Numbered from the stretch's first letter, positions 8,001 to 17,484 are shown. The stretch: DNA of 42,324 bases from Tsuneonella sediminis (GCF_051912845.1 NZ_JBNCBU010000005.1:1-42324); one strand, 5' to 3'. Notes: generated from the sequence alone by a model not told the origin. A program made the numbers and translations.

Positions 8001-10661
8001 TTATCCGAACTCGTACTCGAACCGGCCGTCTCCCGCCTTCACCTCGATGCGTTCGATCCGGTCGCCGTCCATCTGCTTCTCGAGCAGCTGGACCGACATC
8101 TCGGGCAGCATCGTGTTGGTCAGGATGTTGTCGATCATGCGGCCGCCCGAGTCCGCGTCGGTGCAGCGGCTGACGATGAAGTCGACGACGTCGTCGCCAT
8201 AGTCGAACGCGATCTTGTGATTGCCCTCGATGCGCTTCTTGATGCGATCGAGCTGGATGCGGATGATGCCCTTGAGCATGTCTGGCGACAGCGGCCAGTA
8301 GGCGAGCTGCACCGTGCGGCCAATCAGCGCGGGCGGGAACACCTTGAGCAGTTCGGGGCGTAGCGCGGCCGCCGCCGCCTCCGGCTCGGGCTTCAGCTCC
8401 TCGTCCGATGCCATGTCCATGATCAGGTCGGTGCCGACGTTGCTGGTCAGCAGAATGATCGTGTTCTTGAAGTCGATGTAGCGGCCCTCGGCATCGTTCA
8501 TGAAGCCCTTGTCGAAGACCTGGAAGAACATCTCGTGAACGTCGGGGTGCGCCTTTTCGACCTCGTCGAGCAGGACCACCGAGTAGGGGCGCCGCCGCAC
8601 CGCCTCGGTCAGCACCCCGCCCTGCCCATAGCCGACATAGCCCGCCGGCGCGCCCTTGAGGGTGGAGACCGTGTGCGCCTCCTGGAACTCGCTCATGTTG
8701 ATGACGATCATCGATTCCTCGCCCGCGAACAGCAACTCGCTGAGCGCGACCGCGGTCTCGGTCTTGCCCACGCCCGAGGGGCCGCATAGCATGAACACGC
8801 CCACCGGCTTGTTCGGGTTGTCGAGCTTGGCGCGGCTGGTCTGGATGCGCTTGGCGATCGCGTCCATCGCGTGGTCCTGCCCGACGACGCGCTTCTTGAG
8901 CCGTTCCGCGAGGTCGAGGGTGGAGCGGATCTCGTCCTTGACCATGCGGCCCACCGGGATGCCGGTCCAGTCGGCGACGACCGCCGAAACCGCGTCGGCA
9001 TCGACCACTCCGAACACCATCGGGTCGTCGCCCTGGGCTTCGTGCATCGCGTCGATCGCGGCGGTCAGGTCCGCCTTCAGCCTGTCCTCGTCTGCCCCGG
9101 CACCGTCCTCCGCAGCGCGCGCACCGGTCAGCGCCCGGCGCGCCTCGACCACCTTTTCGAGCGCGGCCTTCTCGGCGTCCCACTTGGCCTGCGCCTCGTC
9201 GAGCGCGGCCTTCGCCTCGTCGATCTCGTCGACGATCTTCTGGTGGCGGTCGTCCGACCGGTACTGCCCGCCCAGTTCGCGCTCGACCACCTCCCGCTCG
9301 ACCTCGAGCAGTTCGAGCTTGCGCTTGCGGTCCTCGACCCGTGCCGGGGTGGCGTGCTGCGATACCGCGACGCGCGCGGCCGCGGTGTCGAGCAGGCTCA
9401 CCGCCTTGTCGGGCAGCTGGCGCGCGGGGACGTAGCGCTGCGACAGCGTGACCGCCGCGTCGACCGCTTCGTCGAGCACGACGATGTCGTGGTGCGCCTC
9501 CATCATCGGGGCGACCGAGCGGATCATCTGGATCGCCTTGTCGCGGTCGGGCTCGCCGATGTCGACCGTCTGGAAGCGGCGGGTGAGCGCGGGGTCCTTC
9601 TCGAAGTACTGCCGGTATTCGGCATAGGTCGTCGCGCCGATCGTGCGCAGGTTGCCCCGCGCAAGCGCAGGCTTGAGGAGGTTGGCTGCATCGCCCGTGC
9701 CCGCCTGGCCGCCCGCGCCCACGAGGGTGTGGACCTCGTCGATGAACAGGATGATCGGGGTGGCCGAACCCTCCACCTCGTCGATCACCGCGCGCAGCCG
9801 TTTCTCGAACTCGCCCTTCACCGACGCACCGGCCTGCATCATGCCGATGTCGAGCGAGCGCAGCGTCACGCCCTGGAGCGCGGGCGGCACGTCGCCCTCG
9901 GCGAGCCGCTTGGCGAACCCCTCGACCACCGCGGTCTTGCCCACGCCCGCCTCGCCCACGAGGATCGGGTTGTTCTGCCGGCGCCGCAGCAGGATGTCGA
10001 CGATCTGGCGGATCTCGGCGTCGCGACCGATGATGGTCTCGATCTTGCCGTCCCTTGCCGCCTGCGTGAGGTCGGTGGAGAACTTGGCGAGCGCGCTGCC
10101 CTCGCCCATTCCGCCCGCGCCCGGTGCGCCGGTGTCGCCGTCGGCCCCGCCGCCCACGGCCGCAGTCCCGGCGGTCTGGGTCTGTTCGGTCGAAGCCCTG
10201 GTCAGGCCCTCGAAATCGCTCGCCAGCCGGTTCGCGTCGATCTTGCGGAACTCGATACTGATCGCCAGCAGCGCGTTCTTGAGCGTCGGGGTCTTGAGCA
10301 TGCCGTACAGCAGGTGGCCGGTGCGCACCTTGGCCGCCCCCCATTGGAGCGAGGCGTAGAGCCAGCCCTTCTCGATCGCTTCCTCGATCTGCGGCGAGAA
10401 GTCGGAAATCGCGCTCGCCCCCCGCGGAAGCTGGTCGAGCGCCGCGACCACATCGCGGGCAAGCTGCGCGTCGTCGATGTTGAACGCGGTGCGGATCGCC
10501 GCGATGTCGTTTTGCGCGTCCTGCAGCAGGATGTGCAGCCAGTGGACCAGTTCGACATAGGGGTTGCCGCGCATCTTGCAGAACCCCGTCGCCGTCTCGA
10601 TCGCCTTGAGAGCGGTCGGGTCCAGGCGCCCGAACAGGGCTGAGCGGCTGATCTCGGTCAT
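8001..10661 (-). CDS. clpV: T6SS sheath-recycling AAA+ ATPase ClpV (TssH)
   Basis: This 886-residue Clp/Hsp100 protein carries an N-terminal Clp_N-type region (to about residue 150), a first AAA domain with Walker A GEAGVGKTAVVEG and Walker B ILFIDEVHTL, a coiled middle region, and a second AAA domain with GPSGVGKTETA and VVLLDEVEKAHPDV, ending in a ClpB D2-small domain. ClpV disassembles contracted TssB/TssC sheaths for reuse in the cytoplasm. The ATG at 10661 is chosen because AGGAAAGG precedes it and MTEISRSALFGRLD is a typical ClpV start; the frame is open further upstream only as a shadow of tssG. It overlaps the tssG stop by four bases (ATGA). Confidence 0.97.
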   Translation of the reverse strand: MTEISRSALFGRLDPTALKAIETATGFCKMRGNPYVELVHWLHILLQDAQNDIAAIRTAFNIDDAQLARDVVAALDQLPRGASAISDFSPQIEEAIEKGWLYASLQWGAAKVRTGHLLYGMLKTPTLKNALLAISIEFRKIDANRLASDFEGLTRASTEQTQTAGTAAVGGGADGDTGAPGAGGMGEGSALAKFSTDLTQAARDGKIETIIGRDAEIRQIVDILLRRRQNNPILVGEAGVGKTAVVEGFAKRLAEGDVPPALQGVTLRSLDIGMMQAGASVKGEFEKRLRAVIDEVEGSATPIILFIDEVHTLVGAGGQAGTGDAANLLKPALARGNLRTIGATTYAEYRQYFEKDPALTRRFQTVDIGEPDRDKAIQMIRSVAPMMEAHHDIVVLDEAVDAAVTLSQRYVPARQLPDKAVSLLDTAAARVAVSQHATPARVEDRKRKLELLEVEREVVERELGGQYRSDDRHQKIVDEIDEAKAALDEAQAKWDAEKAALEKVVEARRALTGARAAEDGAGADEDRLKADLTAAIDAMHEAQGDDPMVFGVVDADAVSAVVADWTGIPVGRMVKDEIRSTLDLAERLKKRVVGQDHAMDAIAKRIQTSRAKLDNPNKPVGVFMLCGPSGVGKTETAVALSELLFAGEESMIVINMSEFQEAHTVSTLKGAPAGYVGYGQGGVLTEAVRRRPYSVVLLDEVEKAHPDVHEMFFQVFDKGFMNDAEGRYIDFKNTIILLTSNVGTDLIMDMASDEELKPEPEAAAAALRPELLKVFPPALIGRTVQLAYWPLSPDMLKGIIRIQLDRIKKRIEGNHKIAFDYGDDVVDFIVSRCTDADSGGRMIDNILTNTMLPEMSVQLLEKQMDGDRIERIEVKAGDGRFEYEFG

Positions 10662-11689
10662 TGCGAACCTTTCCTGGATTTGAGCTTCATTGCGGACCGG
10701 CGCAGGTGAACGTCGCGCCGCATGTGGTCGGTGTCGGGACTGCCCACCCACGAGGACCAGCCGAGCCGGTGCTCTCCGTCCAGCCGGGCGGGGGCGACGC
10801 GCCCCTGCGCCAGGCACAGGGTCATGGTCCATTCAAGGTGGGAGGGAGTGAAGGCATCGAGCGCCTCGGCTGCGACCGGGAACAGGTCGCCCGCCGGCTG
10901 CATCCGGCGGAACTGGCCGATGTCGTTCGCGGTGATACGCGCCTCGAAACAGTCCGACGCCTGCAGCACCCTGCGGCCGAGGATCGCATCGCCGAGCCGG
11001 TGGTGCCTGACGCCGAGGCGGGTCCGGTCGTCGACCTCGATGTCGCGCCAGCGGGGCTGGAATTCGCGCACCTCGGTCTTCATGCCGAGCAGGTGCGTCA
11101 TCCCGCCCTCGATCGCCCCAGCGCTTCGCCGCGACGCGAACAGCGCGGCATAATGCAGCCGGGCCTTCGCCGGAAACGCGGAGTCCTCGCCGGCGCCCTC
11201 GTTTGCGCCGGTCAGCCGCCCGACGTAGTCGGCGAAATGGTCGGCATCGGGCCGATCGGCCTCGACAGCCGGCTGCGATACTGCCCAGGCGCGGTAGAAC
11301 AGCTGCAGGAACCGTTCGGCCAGCAGGTGCAGGAAATCCCCGAACGGCTGCTTCTTCGCATTTCTGCGCTCGAGCATGGCGTATTCGGTAATGTGGAGCG
11401 GCAGCGGCGACATCGGCCCCGTCAGCCCCAGCCAGAAACCCTCTGCGCTGCCCTTGCCCCCCTCGAGGTTGATCGCGTCGAGCGTCGGCGCGGGGTAGCG
11501 GACGTGGGGAATCTGTCTGAGGCCGATGATGTCCTGCGAGGGCAGCCGGCTGGCGCCCACGGGCGGCTTGTCGGGACTGCGGGCTGCTGCTCCGCGGACG
11601 AGCGCGAACAGGCTGAAGGAGCGCGGTGCCTCGGCGGCCCGGCGCAGGAAGGTCAGATAGCCTGACGTCTGCCGATCCGGGGCATCCAT
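10658..11689 (-). CDS. tssG: T6SS baseplate protein TssG
   Basis: From ATG 11689 the protein has 343 residues, near the family norm. It starts MDAPDRQTSGYLTFLRRAAE and shows typical TssG features: a FSLFALVR segment near the N-terminus, PSQDIIGLRQI, then GFWLGLTGPMSPLPLHITEY, and FLHLLAERFLQLFYRAWA. TssG joins TssE, TssF and TssK to form the baseplate wedges on which the sheath polymerises. The start lies inside the end of tssF (37-bp overlap). The frame extends far upstream, but that part is Arg/Pro-rich shadow of tssF. The stop overlaps the clpV start. Confidence 0.93.
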   Translation of the reverse strand: MDAPDRQTSGYLTFLRRAAEAPRSFSLFALVRGAAARSPDKPPVGASRLPSQDIIGLRQIPHVRYPAPTLDAINLEGGKGSAEGFWLGLTGPMSPLPLHITEYAMLERRNAKKQPFGDFLHLLAERFLQLFYRAWAVSQPAVEADRPDADHFADYVGRLTGANEGAGEDSAFPAKARLHYAALFASRRSAGAIEGGMTHLLGMKTEVREFQPRWRDIEVDDRTRLGVRHHRLGDAILGRRVLQASDCFEARITANDIGQFRRMQPAGDLFPVAAEALDAFTPSHLEWTMTLCLAQGRVAPARLDGEHRLGWSSWVGSPDTDHMRRDVHLRRSAMKLKSRKGSQ

Positions 11690-13509
11690 GCCGCGATCTC
11701 TCCCTGTAGCTTGGTGCGGAAATGCGCCTCCGTGAACGAGTTGACGATCGCAAACTCGCTCAGGAAGCGCTCGAGCACGGCCGTGAACATGAAGATCCGC
11801 GCCTGGTCGAAGGAGCTGTCGTCCAGCTCGATCTGGACCTTGATGCCGCGCGCCATCGCCATCCGGCCAAGGCCCGGCACGCGGCGGGTAATCGGCGTGC
11901 CCCGGGCAGTCAGGATGCCGTCGATTTGCGAGCGCATGACCGGGTCCTCGGGCCGCCCGTAGAGCGCAAGATGGTTGCGCAGGAGTTCCGCATCGCCCCC
12001 GTCCTCTGGCAACAGTGCGGCGTAGTTGGGCGTGATGTGCCCGATGACCCGCCAAGCCGCGTCGCCGATCCCCATGGGTGGCAGGGGGCGTGTGGGCGAG
12101 CGCACGACGCGGATCTGGCGCGCCGGGATGCCGGAGGCGTGAAGATGGTTGTCGCTCGCGAATTCGAGCAGTTCGGGAAGCTCGCGGTTGGTGACGAGCG
12201 CCCGGACCGAGAGGTCATGGATCGTGTCCAGCCGCTCGGCATCGCCGGGGCTGGTGATCGAGAGATAGGTCTCTGTCCCGGTGTAGTCCTCCCGCCGCCG
12301 CAGCCGCCGCTCCCGCCGCGACAGCCGCCGCATTCGCACCGTGGTGGTGTAGAACAGCGCGGACCGGTAATCGTACAGCAGCGAGCCGAACGCGAACAAC
12401 GGCGCGACCACGCGCGGATCGCGGTTGTCCCGGTCGTAGGCCTTGACCTCGAGCAGGCGGAAGACTTCGAAATCAAGCGGGCCCTCGCGGTCGGGCACAA
12501 CCTTGAACTCGTGCTCGGCCTGGCTGAACGGCACGCGGTTGAGCTGCTTTTCGAACAGGTTGATCGCCGGCGTTGCGAACAGCTTGAAGTTCCGCTCGCT
12601 GACCGACTGGACGAGCGCATCGGCCGAGCGGGAAAACAGGATCGTGACCTCGACCGCCTTGCTCGACATCGCCAGTGCCTTGCGAAGATTGCGCAAGCGC
12701 ACGAACCGGAACCGTTCGGGGCAGGCGAAGTATTCGCTTAGGATGCGATAGGCGCCAAGCGTCCGCCCGTCGTTGGGCAGCAGCGCCTCGTCCTCATCGA
12801 ACCCGTGCTGCAGGGGGGTGTCGAGCAGGACATGACGGTCGTCCTGGCTGTCGAGCGGCCGCGCCACCACGGCGACGGCCTCGCCGATCAACTGGCGATA
12901 GAGCTCGTTGGGGACGGCCTCGCTGCCGTCGAGGTAGATGTCGAGGTGATCGGCCTCGACGGTGGTCATGTCGATGCCCTCGAGAGGTTCGATCCGCAAG
13001 GTCAGCGCGGCCTGCGCCCTCACCCCCGCGCGCGCGGCGTGGCCGGCGGCTGCCGCGCGGCTGCCGACGTACTCCGCTGCCGCAATCCTGAGCGGCCAGA
13101 TCGTGACTTCGTGCCCGGTTTCGAAGGTGACCGGCGTGCGGCTCGAGCCCGGCGGCTCGGCGGTAAGCTGTGTCCGGCGGGGAACCACGTGACCCGCCGC
13201 CAGCCCCGGGTCACCCGGCATCGGCTCGAACGCGGCGATGCATATCGATGGGGTCGGCGCGAGGTAATGCGGCTGTACTGCCTGAAGCAGATGCTGCGTG
13301 AACTCGGGAAACTGGTCGTCGATCTTGAGATGAACGCGGCTCGACAGGAACGCCACTCCTTCGAGCAGGCGCTCAACATAGGGGTCCGGTTCCGAACTGT
13401 TCAGTCCCAGTCGCCGCGCCGCAGTCTCGTGGCTTTCGGCAAAGACTTTCGACTGGGCGTGGAGGTATTCGAGCTCCGCCTCGTAATAGTCGAGCAGCCG
13501 GGGATCCAT
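11653..13509 (-). CDS. tssF: T6SS baseplate protein TssF
   Basis: This is 618 residues from ATG 13509, the usual TssF length. The family start MDPRLLDYYEAELEYLHAQS is clear, followed by AARRLGL and PDPYVERLLEGVAFLSSRVH, then the conserved QFPEFTQHLLQAVQPHYLAP and PSICIAAFEP. The C-terminal half contains RLLEVKAYDRDN and an SRRERRLRRREDYTG patch. TssF is the main structural subunit of the baseplate wedge. Its start codon shares one base with the tssE stop (TAATG), indicating translational coupling. The end overlaps tssG. Confidence 0.95.
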   Translation of the reverse strand: MDPRLLDYYEAELEYLHAQSKVFAESHETAARRLGLNSSEPDPYVERLLEGVAFLSSRVHLKIDDQFPEFTQHLLQAVQPHYLAPTPSICIAAFEPMPGDPGLAAGHVVPRRTQLTAEPPGSSRTPVTFETGHEVTIWPLRIAAAEYVGSRAAAAGHAARAGVRAQAALTLRIEPLEGIDMTTVEADHLDIYLDGSEAVPNELYRQLIGEAVAVVARPLDSQDDRHVLLDTPLQHGFDEDEALLPNDGRTLGAYRILSEYFACPERFRFVRLRNLRKALAMSSKAVEVTILFSRSADALVQSVSERNFKLFATPAINLFEKQLNRVPFSQAEHEFKVVPDREGPLDFEVFRLLEVKAYDRDNRDPRVVAPLFAFGSLLYDYRSALFYTTTVRMRRLSRRERRLRRREDYTGTETYLSITSPGDAERLDTIHDLSVRALVTNRELPELLEFASDNHLHASGIPARQIRVVRSPTRPLPPMGIGDAAWRVIGHITPNYAALLPEDGGDAELLRNHLALYGRPEDPVMRSQIDGILTARGTPITRRVPGLGRMAMARGIKVQIELDDSSFDQARIFMFTAVLERFLSEFAIVNSFTEAHFRTKLQGEIAAWMPRIGRRQAI

Positions 13510-14039
13510 TATTCGCTCACCTCGACCGCGGATGTCTCGACATCGATATCGGTACGAAAGCGCACCGGCAGCGACTTGGGACCGCCGAGCACCTCGGCCT
13601 CGATGAAGAAGCTGACCTTGCCGGGCATGTCGGTATTGCGGACCGGCTCGACGCGCAGGGTGCGCGGGTTGAGCCGGGGTTCGAACCTGAGGATCGCGGC
13701 GCGGATTTCCCTCGCCTGTTCGCGGTCGTTGTTTGCGCCCGACGACCGGCCCGCGAAATCGCGGACGCCGAAATTGAGCACGGACTTCTGCACCCAGGGG
13801 TGTTTCGACAGATCCTGTGCCGATTCGAATGACAGCGTGTTGAGGAGCCAGGCGAGGTCCCGGCGGACGGTCGCGCGAAGCGCGGCTTCGGTGAACCGCT
13901 CGACGTTGGCCGGGGCAAAGTTGCGGAAATCCTCGCGCGAGACGGCGGGCGCTTCTTCGTCTGCACCGATGCCGGCAAGGTCGTTGCCGCTTACGAGCTT
14001 GTCGAACAGCGTCGGGGTAAGGCGGACCTTGACCGCCAT
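13509..14039 (-). CDS. tssE: T6SS baseplate protein TssE (gp25-like)
   Basis: This 176-residue protein carries the gp25-like/lysozyme-like fold of the phage baseplate. Recognisable parts are RRDLAWLLNTL, the conserved VQKSVLNFGVRDFAG region and EIRAAILRFEPRLNPRTL, then a beta-rich C-terminus. TssE initiates sheath assembly at the baseplate. The ATG at 14039 follows the tagJ stop by two bases. The frame is open far upstream but only as a low-complexity shadow of tagJ. The C-terminal half is somewhat longer than in the shortest gammaproteobacterial TssE proteins. Confidence 0.92.
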   Translation of the reverse strand: MAVKVRLTPTLFDKLVSGNDLAGIGADEEAPAVSREDFRNFAPANVERFTEAALRATVRRDLAWLLNTLSFESAQDLSKHPWVQKSVLNFGVRDFAGRSSGANNDREQAREIRAAILRFEPRLNPRTLRVEPVRNTDMPGKVSFFIEAEVLGGPKSLPVRFRTDIDVETSAVEVSE

Positions 14040-14041
14040 GG

Positions 14042-14833
14042 TCACTCGTCTGCGAAGTCGATGCGGCGGACCGCCAGCAACGGACGCTCGGTCCCGTCCG
14101 ACAGCACCAGGAGGCGTTGGCCCAGGCCGGCCTCTCCGGTTCCGGTCTCGATCCACGTGGTCGCCTGGCCCAGAGCGATCGCGGGGTCTTCCGCGTGCTC
14201 GGACCCGGGGTAGCGAACCGGAATGAACCCGGCGACCTTGACGCCCTGGCGCAGCGCGAACTCTGCCGGGACCCACACCGTGTCGCGCAGGTCCTGCGGC
14301 GGATGCACGACAAGCGACTCGAGCGCCGCGAACGGCATCAGGCCATAGCGGCCCGCGATTATGGCCTCGATGGTCGGGCCGAAGCGGGGGTCGGCATCCG
14401 CGACCCATTCGAATTCTGTCCCGTCGTCGAGCGTGCCCGCGCTGGCAGGGGCCGCATCGAAGGCAGCCGCCATCGCCTCCTCGGCCCCGGCGGCGCCGGA
14501 CTGGCGCAGACGGAGAGCCTCGGCGAACCGGGAGCCCCATTCGACCCTGGCGAGCATCGCCGCCGGTTCCTGCCCCGCCATCACGGCGGCGCGCGTCGCC
14601 TCGGCATCGATGCATTGCGAATAGGCGACGGCGAGCATCTTGGCGGCGGGATCGAGCTTGCCCAGCGTGTCCGCCTGGCTTTTCGCCCGATCCCATTCGC
14701 CGGTGAGCGCACAGAGTTGAAACAGGAACATCCGCACCCGCGGGTCCCCGGGATTTGCCCTGACCTCGTCGATCAGCGCAGCCCGGGCCCCGCGGATGTC
14801 CCCACCCGCCAACAGTTCATCGACATTCGACAC
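14042..14833 (-). CDS. tagJ: T6SS accessory protein TagJ (ImpE family)
   Basis: This 263-residue protein matches the ImpE/SciE family from end to end: an N-terminal helical TPR-like part (LLAGGDIRGARAALIDEVRA, then RVRMFLFQLCALTGEWDRA), the FEWVADADPRFGPTIEAI core, and the C-terminal PPQDLRDTVWVPAEF and PVRYPGSE segments. In other bacteria TagJ binds the TssB N-terminus and may help ClpV engage the sheath; it is known mainly from systems with particular TssB types. Here it sits between hcp and tssE, 28 bp behind hcp. Confidence 0.9.
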   Translation of the reverse strand: MSNVDELLAGGDIRGARAALIDEVRANPGDPRVRMFLFQLCALTGEWDRAKSQADTLGKLDPAAKMLAVAYSQCIDAEATRAAVMAGQEPAAMLARVEWGSRFAEALRLRQSGAAGAEEAMAAAFDAAPASAGTLDDGTEFEWVADADPRFGPTIEAIIAGRYGLMPFAALESLVVHPPQDLRDTVWVPAEFALRQGVKVAGFIPVRYPGSEHAEDPAIALGQATTWIETGTGEAGLGQRLLVLSDGTERPLLAVRRIDFADE

Positions 14834-14841
14834 GCCGTTCC

Positions 14842-14855
14842 CCCGCCGTGGCGGG
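14842..14855 (-). other. Hairpin between hcp and tagJ
   Basis: CCCGC-CGTG-GCGGG lies six bases past the hcp stop codon and is not followed by a T-run. It is more likely a transcript-stabilising or processing stem than a terminator, which would fit the need for much more Hcp than downstream proteins. It also lies just upstream of the tagJ start, so it could affect tagJ translation. Confidence 0.35.
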
Positions 14856-14861
14856 CCGGGA

Positions 14862-15344
14862 TCAACCGGCCTTGTTGAGGAGGACGTCGAAGTAACCTTC
14901 GACCTTGCCCTTCGATGTGCCCTTCTCGTCGCGCTGATCGTAGATCTGGCGGATTTTCGCGTACGTCAGGCTGCCACTTTCATCGGCATCGGAGGCGGCC
15001 GAGAAGTTGTAGTTGTTCACCACCACGTTCTCGAGTTCGTAGACGAGGAAGTCGATCTTCTTGTCGTCGCCGACGTTCGTCTGGAACGAGATCTTCGCCT
15101 TGGGGATCACCTTGCCCGATGCGCAAGCCTTGAACAGGGCGACCGAGGTCTTGTCAGCCTCCTTGGTGAAGGCGATGTCGGCCATGCGGGCCTGGCCCTT
15201 GGAAACGGTGGACGAGGCGTTGTTGTAGGCAGATGAATTATGCGCCGAGAAACTGCACGAGCTGAGCTTGATCTCGTTCTTGTGGCCCTCGTCGGTCGCT
15301 TCCCCCTCGATGCCCTCGAGCTTCATGAAAACTGAAACAGCCAT
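14862..15344 (-). CDS. hcp: T6SS inner-tube protein Hcp (TssD)
   Basis: This 160-residue protein has the usual Hcp length and start (MAVSVFMKLEGIEGEATDEG). The following beta-rich core includes EIKLSSCSFSAHNSS, DIAFTKEADKTSVALFKACA and FLVYELENVVVNNYNFSA. Hcp hexamers stack into the tube that is fired through the sheath and can carry small effectors in the lumen. There is no C-terminal effector extension. A GGAG ribosome site lies eight bases before the ATG. It is the fourth core gene after tssA, tssB and tssC and precedes tagJ. Confidence 0.96.
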   Translation of the reverse strand: MAVSVFMKLEGIEGEATDEGHKNEIKLSSCSFSAHNSSAYNNASSTVSKGQARMADIAFTKEADKTSVALFKACASGKVIPKAKISFQTNVGDDKKIDFLVYELENVVVNNYNFSAASDADESGSLTYAKIRQIYDQRDEKGTSKGKVEGYFDVLLNKAG

Positions 15345-15391
15345 TACTGGTCTCCGTTAGCTGGTTTGGACGGTTTTCACGCCGCGCAGGA

Positions 15392-16882
15392 TTATTCCTG
15401 CTTCGGCAGTCGCGACACCATGCTGACGCTCACATCCATCCCCTCCAGCTGGTGGTGGGGAACGAACAGGAAGCGGCTTCTGTAGTAGCCCGGATTCTCA
15501 GGGTCCGGCTCAACCTTCACCTCGGCGCGCTTGAGCGGCAAGCGGGCCTTGGTTTCTTCAGACGCGGATTCGGGATCCGCGGTCACGTACTGGTGCACCC
15601 AGTCGCTCAGTTCGGCCTCGAGCTGCGGCCCCTCGCGGGTTCCGCCCACCCAGTCGCGGACCATGCACTTGAGGTAATGCGCAAACCGGCAGCTGGCGAA
15701 GATGTACGGCAACCTGGCCGCGAGCCGTGCATTGGCGGTCGCGTCCGCGTTGTCGTATTTTGCCGGCTTGTGAACCGTCTGCGCGCCGATGAACGTCGCA
15801 TCGGTCGTGTTCTTGCGGTGAATCAGCGGCATCAGCCCGAGCTCGCTCAACTCGGCCTCCCGCCGATCCGAGATGGCCACCTCGGTCGGGCACTTCTGGT
15901 CTACCCCGCCATCGTCGGTCGGGAAGGTCGACAGCGGCAGGTCCTTGACGGTGCCGCCGCTCTCCACGCCGCGGATCCGGGTGCACCAGCCGTATTCGCG
16001 GAATGCGGCGTTGATCCGCACGCCCATCGCGTAGGCCGAATTGATCCACAGGTGGTTGTCGTGATTTCCGTCGGTCGTCTCGGTAAACTCGAACTCCTCG
16101 ATCGGGTTGTCGCGTGCGTCATAGGTCTGCCGGCCGAGGATGCGCGGCATGGTCAGCGCGAGGTACTTGCTGTCGTCCGATGCACGGAACGAATTCCACG
16201 CGGCATGTTCGGTGGTCGAGAACCGGTTCGCCAGGTCGCGCGGATCGGAGATCTCCGTCCAGTTATCCATGTTGAGAAGGTTCGAACTGGCCGCAGCGAT
16301 GACCGGCGCGTGCGCGGCGGCGCCGATGCGGGCAAGGCCCTTCATGATCGCGAGATCGGCCGACGAGTGATCGAACTGCAGGTCGCAGATGAAGGCCCCG
16401 TAGGGTTCGCCGCCGAGCTGGCCGAACTCGTTCTCGTAGATCTTCTTGAACAGCGGACTCTGGTCCCAGGCCGCGCCGCGATACTGCTTGAACACCGTCG
16501 CCAGCTCGCCGCGGCTGATGTTCATCACGCGGATCTTGAGATCCTGCCCGGTTTCGCTGCCGGTGACGAGATAATCGAGCCCGCGCCACGCCGATTCGAG
16601 GTCCTGGAATTCCTTGTGGTGGAGGATCGCGTTGACCTGCTGCGACAGCTTGCGGTCGATTTCCGCCACCATCGAATCGACGGTGGAGAAGACGTCGTCG
16701 CCGATCCGCGTGGCATCCTGCAATGCCTGCTGGGCGAGCGTCGCGACTGCCGCCTGGATCTTGCTCTTGCCCTCTTCGTTCTTGGGCTTGAAGTCGCGCT
16801 GGATGAGCTCGGCGAAGTCGTCGATCGCGATCGATTCGGTTGCTGCTGCGCCAGCTTGCTGAAGCGGATCGGTAGCCATCAT
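15392..16882 (-). CDS. tssC: T6SS sheath large subunit TssC (VipB)
   Basis: This 496-residue protein is the standard TssC length. Key regions are the helical N-terminal part ending near HHKEFQDLESAWRGLDYLV, the strongly conserved LKIRVMNISRGEL, GEPYGAFICDLQFDHS and the C-terminal RFLFVPHHQLEGMDVSVSMVSRLPK. TssC pairs with TssB to form the contractile sheath. There are two adjacent ATG codons (16882 and 16879). The GGAGG site lies only two bases from the first and five from the second, so initiation at the second is somewhat more likely. It follows tssB by 52 bp. Confidence 0.96.
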   Translation of the reverse strand: MMATDPLQQAGAAATESIAIDDFAELIQRDFKPKNEEGKSKIQAAVATLAQQALQDATRIGDDVFSTVDSMVAEIDRKLSQQVNAILHHKEFQDLESAWRGLDYLVTGSETGQDLKIRVMNISRGELATVFKQYRGAAWDQSPLFKKIYENEFGQLGGEPYGAFICDLQFDHSSADLAIMKGLARIGAAAHAPVIAAASSNLLNMDNWTEISDPRDLANRFSTTEHAAWNSFRASDDSKYLALTMPRILGRQTYDARDNPIEEFEFTETTDGNHDNHLWINSAYAMGVRINAAFREYGWCTRIRGVESGGTVKDLPLSTFPTDDGGVDQKCPTEVAISDRREAELSELGLMPLIHRKNTTDATFIGAQTVHKPAKYDNADATANARLAARLPYIFASCRFAHYLKCMVRDWVGGTREGPQLEAELSDWVHQYVTADPESASEETKARLPLKRAEVKVEPDPENPGYYRSRFLFVPHHQLEGMDVSVSMVSRLPKQE

Positions 16883-16934
16883 TTCCTCCGTGGATCACCG
16901 CTCGAAGCGGTGGTCAGATTTCGTTCGTTTCGCC

Positions 16935-17468
16935 TTACTCTGCCGCGGCGTCGCCTTGCGCCGTGGCCTGCTCCGCCTCTTCGGATTTCGCCGCGGTGAG
17001 CGCCTTCATCAGGTCCGGGTCCTTCAGGACCTTGTCGAGCAGCTCGGTGGCGTTCTGCTTGCCGTCCATGAGGACGAGAAGGTCGTTGAGCTGTTCGCGC
17101 GCCTCGAGCAGCTTCGCCAGTGCCGGCACCGATTTCGCGATATTGCCCGGGTCGAAATCGTCCATCTTCTTGAAGGTGAGGTCGACCGCCAACTTGCCCT
17201 CGCCCTCGATCTCGTTGTCGACGTAGAATGCCGCCCGGGGCGCGATTGCGGCCATGCGCTTGTCGAAGTTGTCGACGTCGAATTCGAGGAAATCGCGGTC
17301 CTTGAGGTCCTTCTTGGCGACTTCGCTCTTGCCCGAAAGGTCGCTCATGACGCCCATCACGAAAGGCAGTTCGACCGACTTGCGGGCACCGTAGGTCTCC
17401 ACGTCATAGGAGATGTGCACTCGCGGCGCGCGATTGCGGCTGATGAACTTCTGACCTGAATCCGACAC
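16935..17468 (-). CDS. tssB: T6SS sheath small subunit TssB (VipA)
   Basis: From GTG 17468 the protein has 177 residues, typical of TssB. It begins VSDSGQKFISRNRAPRVHIS, then has the family-defining YDVETYGARKSVELPFVMGV and MSDLSGKSE, then DRDFLEFDVDNFDKRMAAI. A C-terminal helical part (LAKLLEAREQLNDLLVLMDG) ends in a Glu/Ala-rich tail. GTG is preferred because GGGGGA lies six bases upstream; the longer frame to 17531 has no ribosome site and reads through a hairpin. TssB and TssC interlock as the contractile sheath. A terminator-like hairpin lies between tssA and this gene. Confidence 0.95.
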   Translation of the reverse strand: MSDSGQKFISRNRAPRVHISYDVETYGARKSVELPFVMGVMSDLSGKSEVAKKDLKDRDFLEFDVDNFDKRMAAIAPRAAFYVDNEIEGEGKLAVDLTFKKMDDFDPGNIAKSVPALAKLLEAREQLNDLLVLMDGKQNATELLDKVLKDPDLMKALTAAKSEEAEQATAQGDAAAE

Positions 17469-17484
17469 GTCAATTCCCCCAGTC

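Noticed and set aside
7984..10344. 786-codon minus-strand frame overlapping clpV
   Set aside because: Composition is almost only Arg, Gly, Asp, Pro and Ala, as expected from a shifted reading of clpV.
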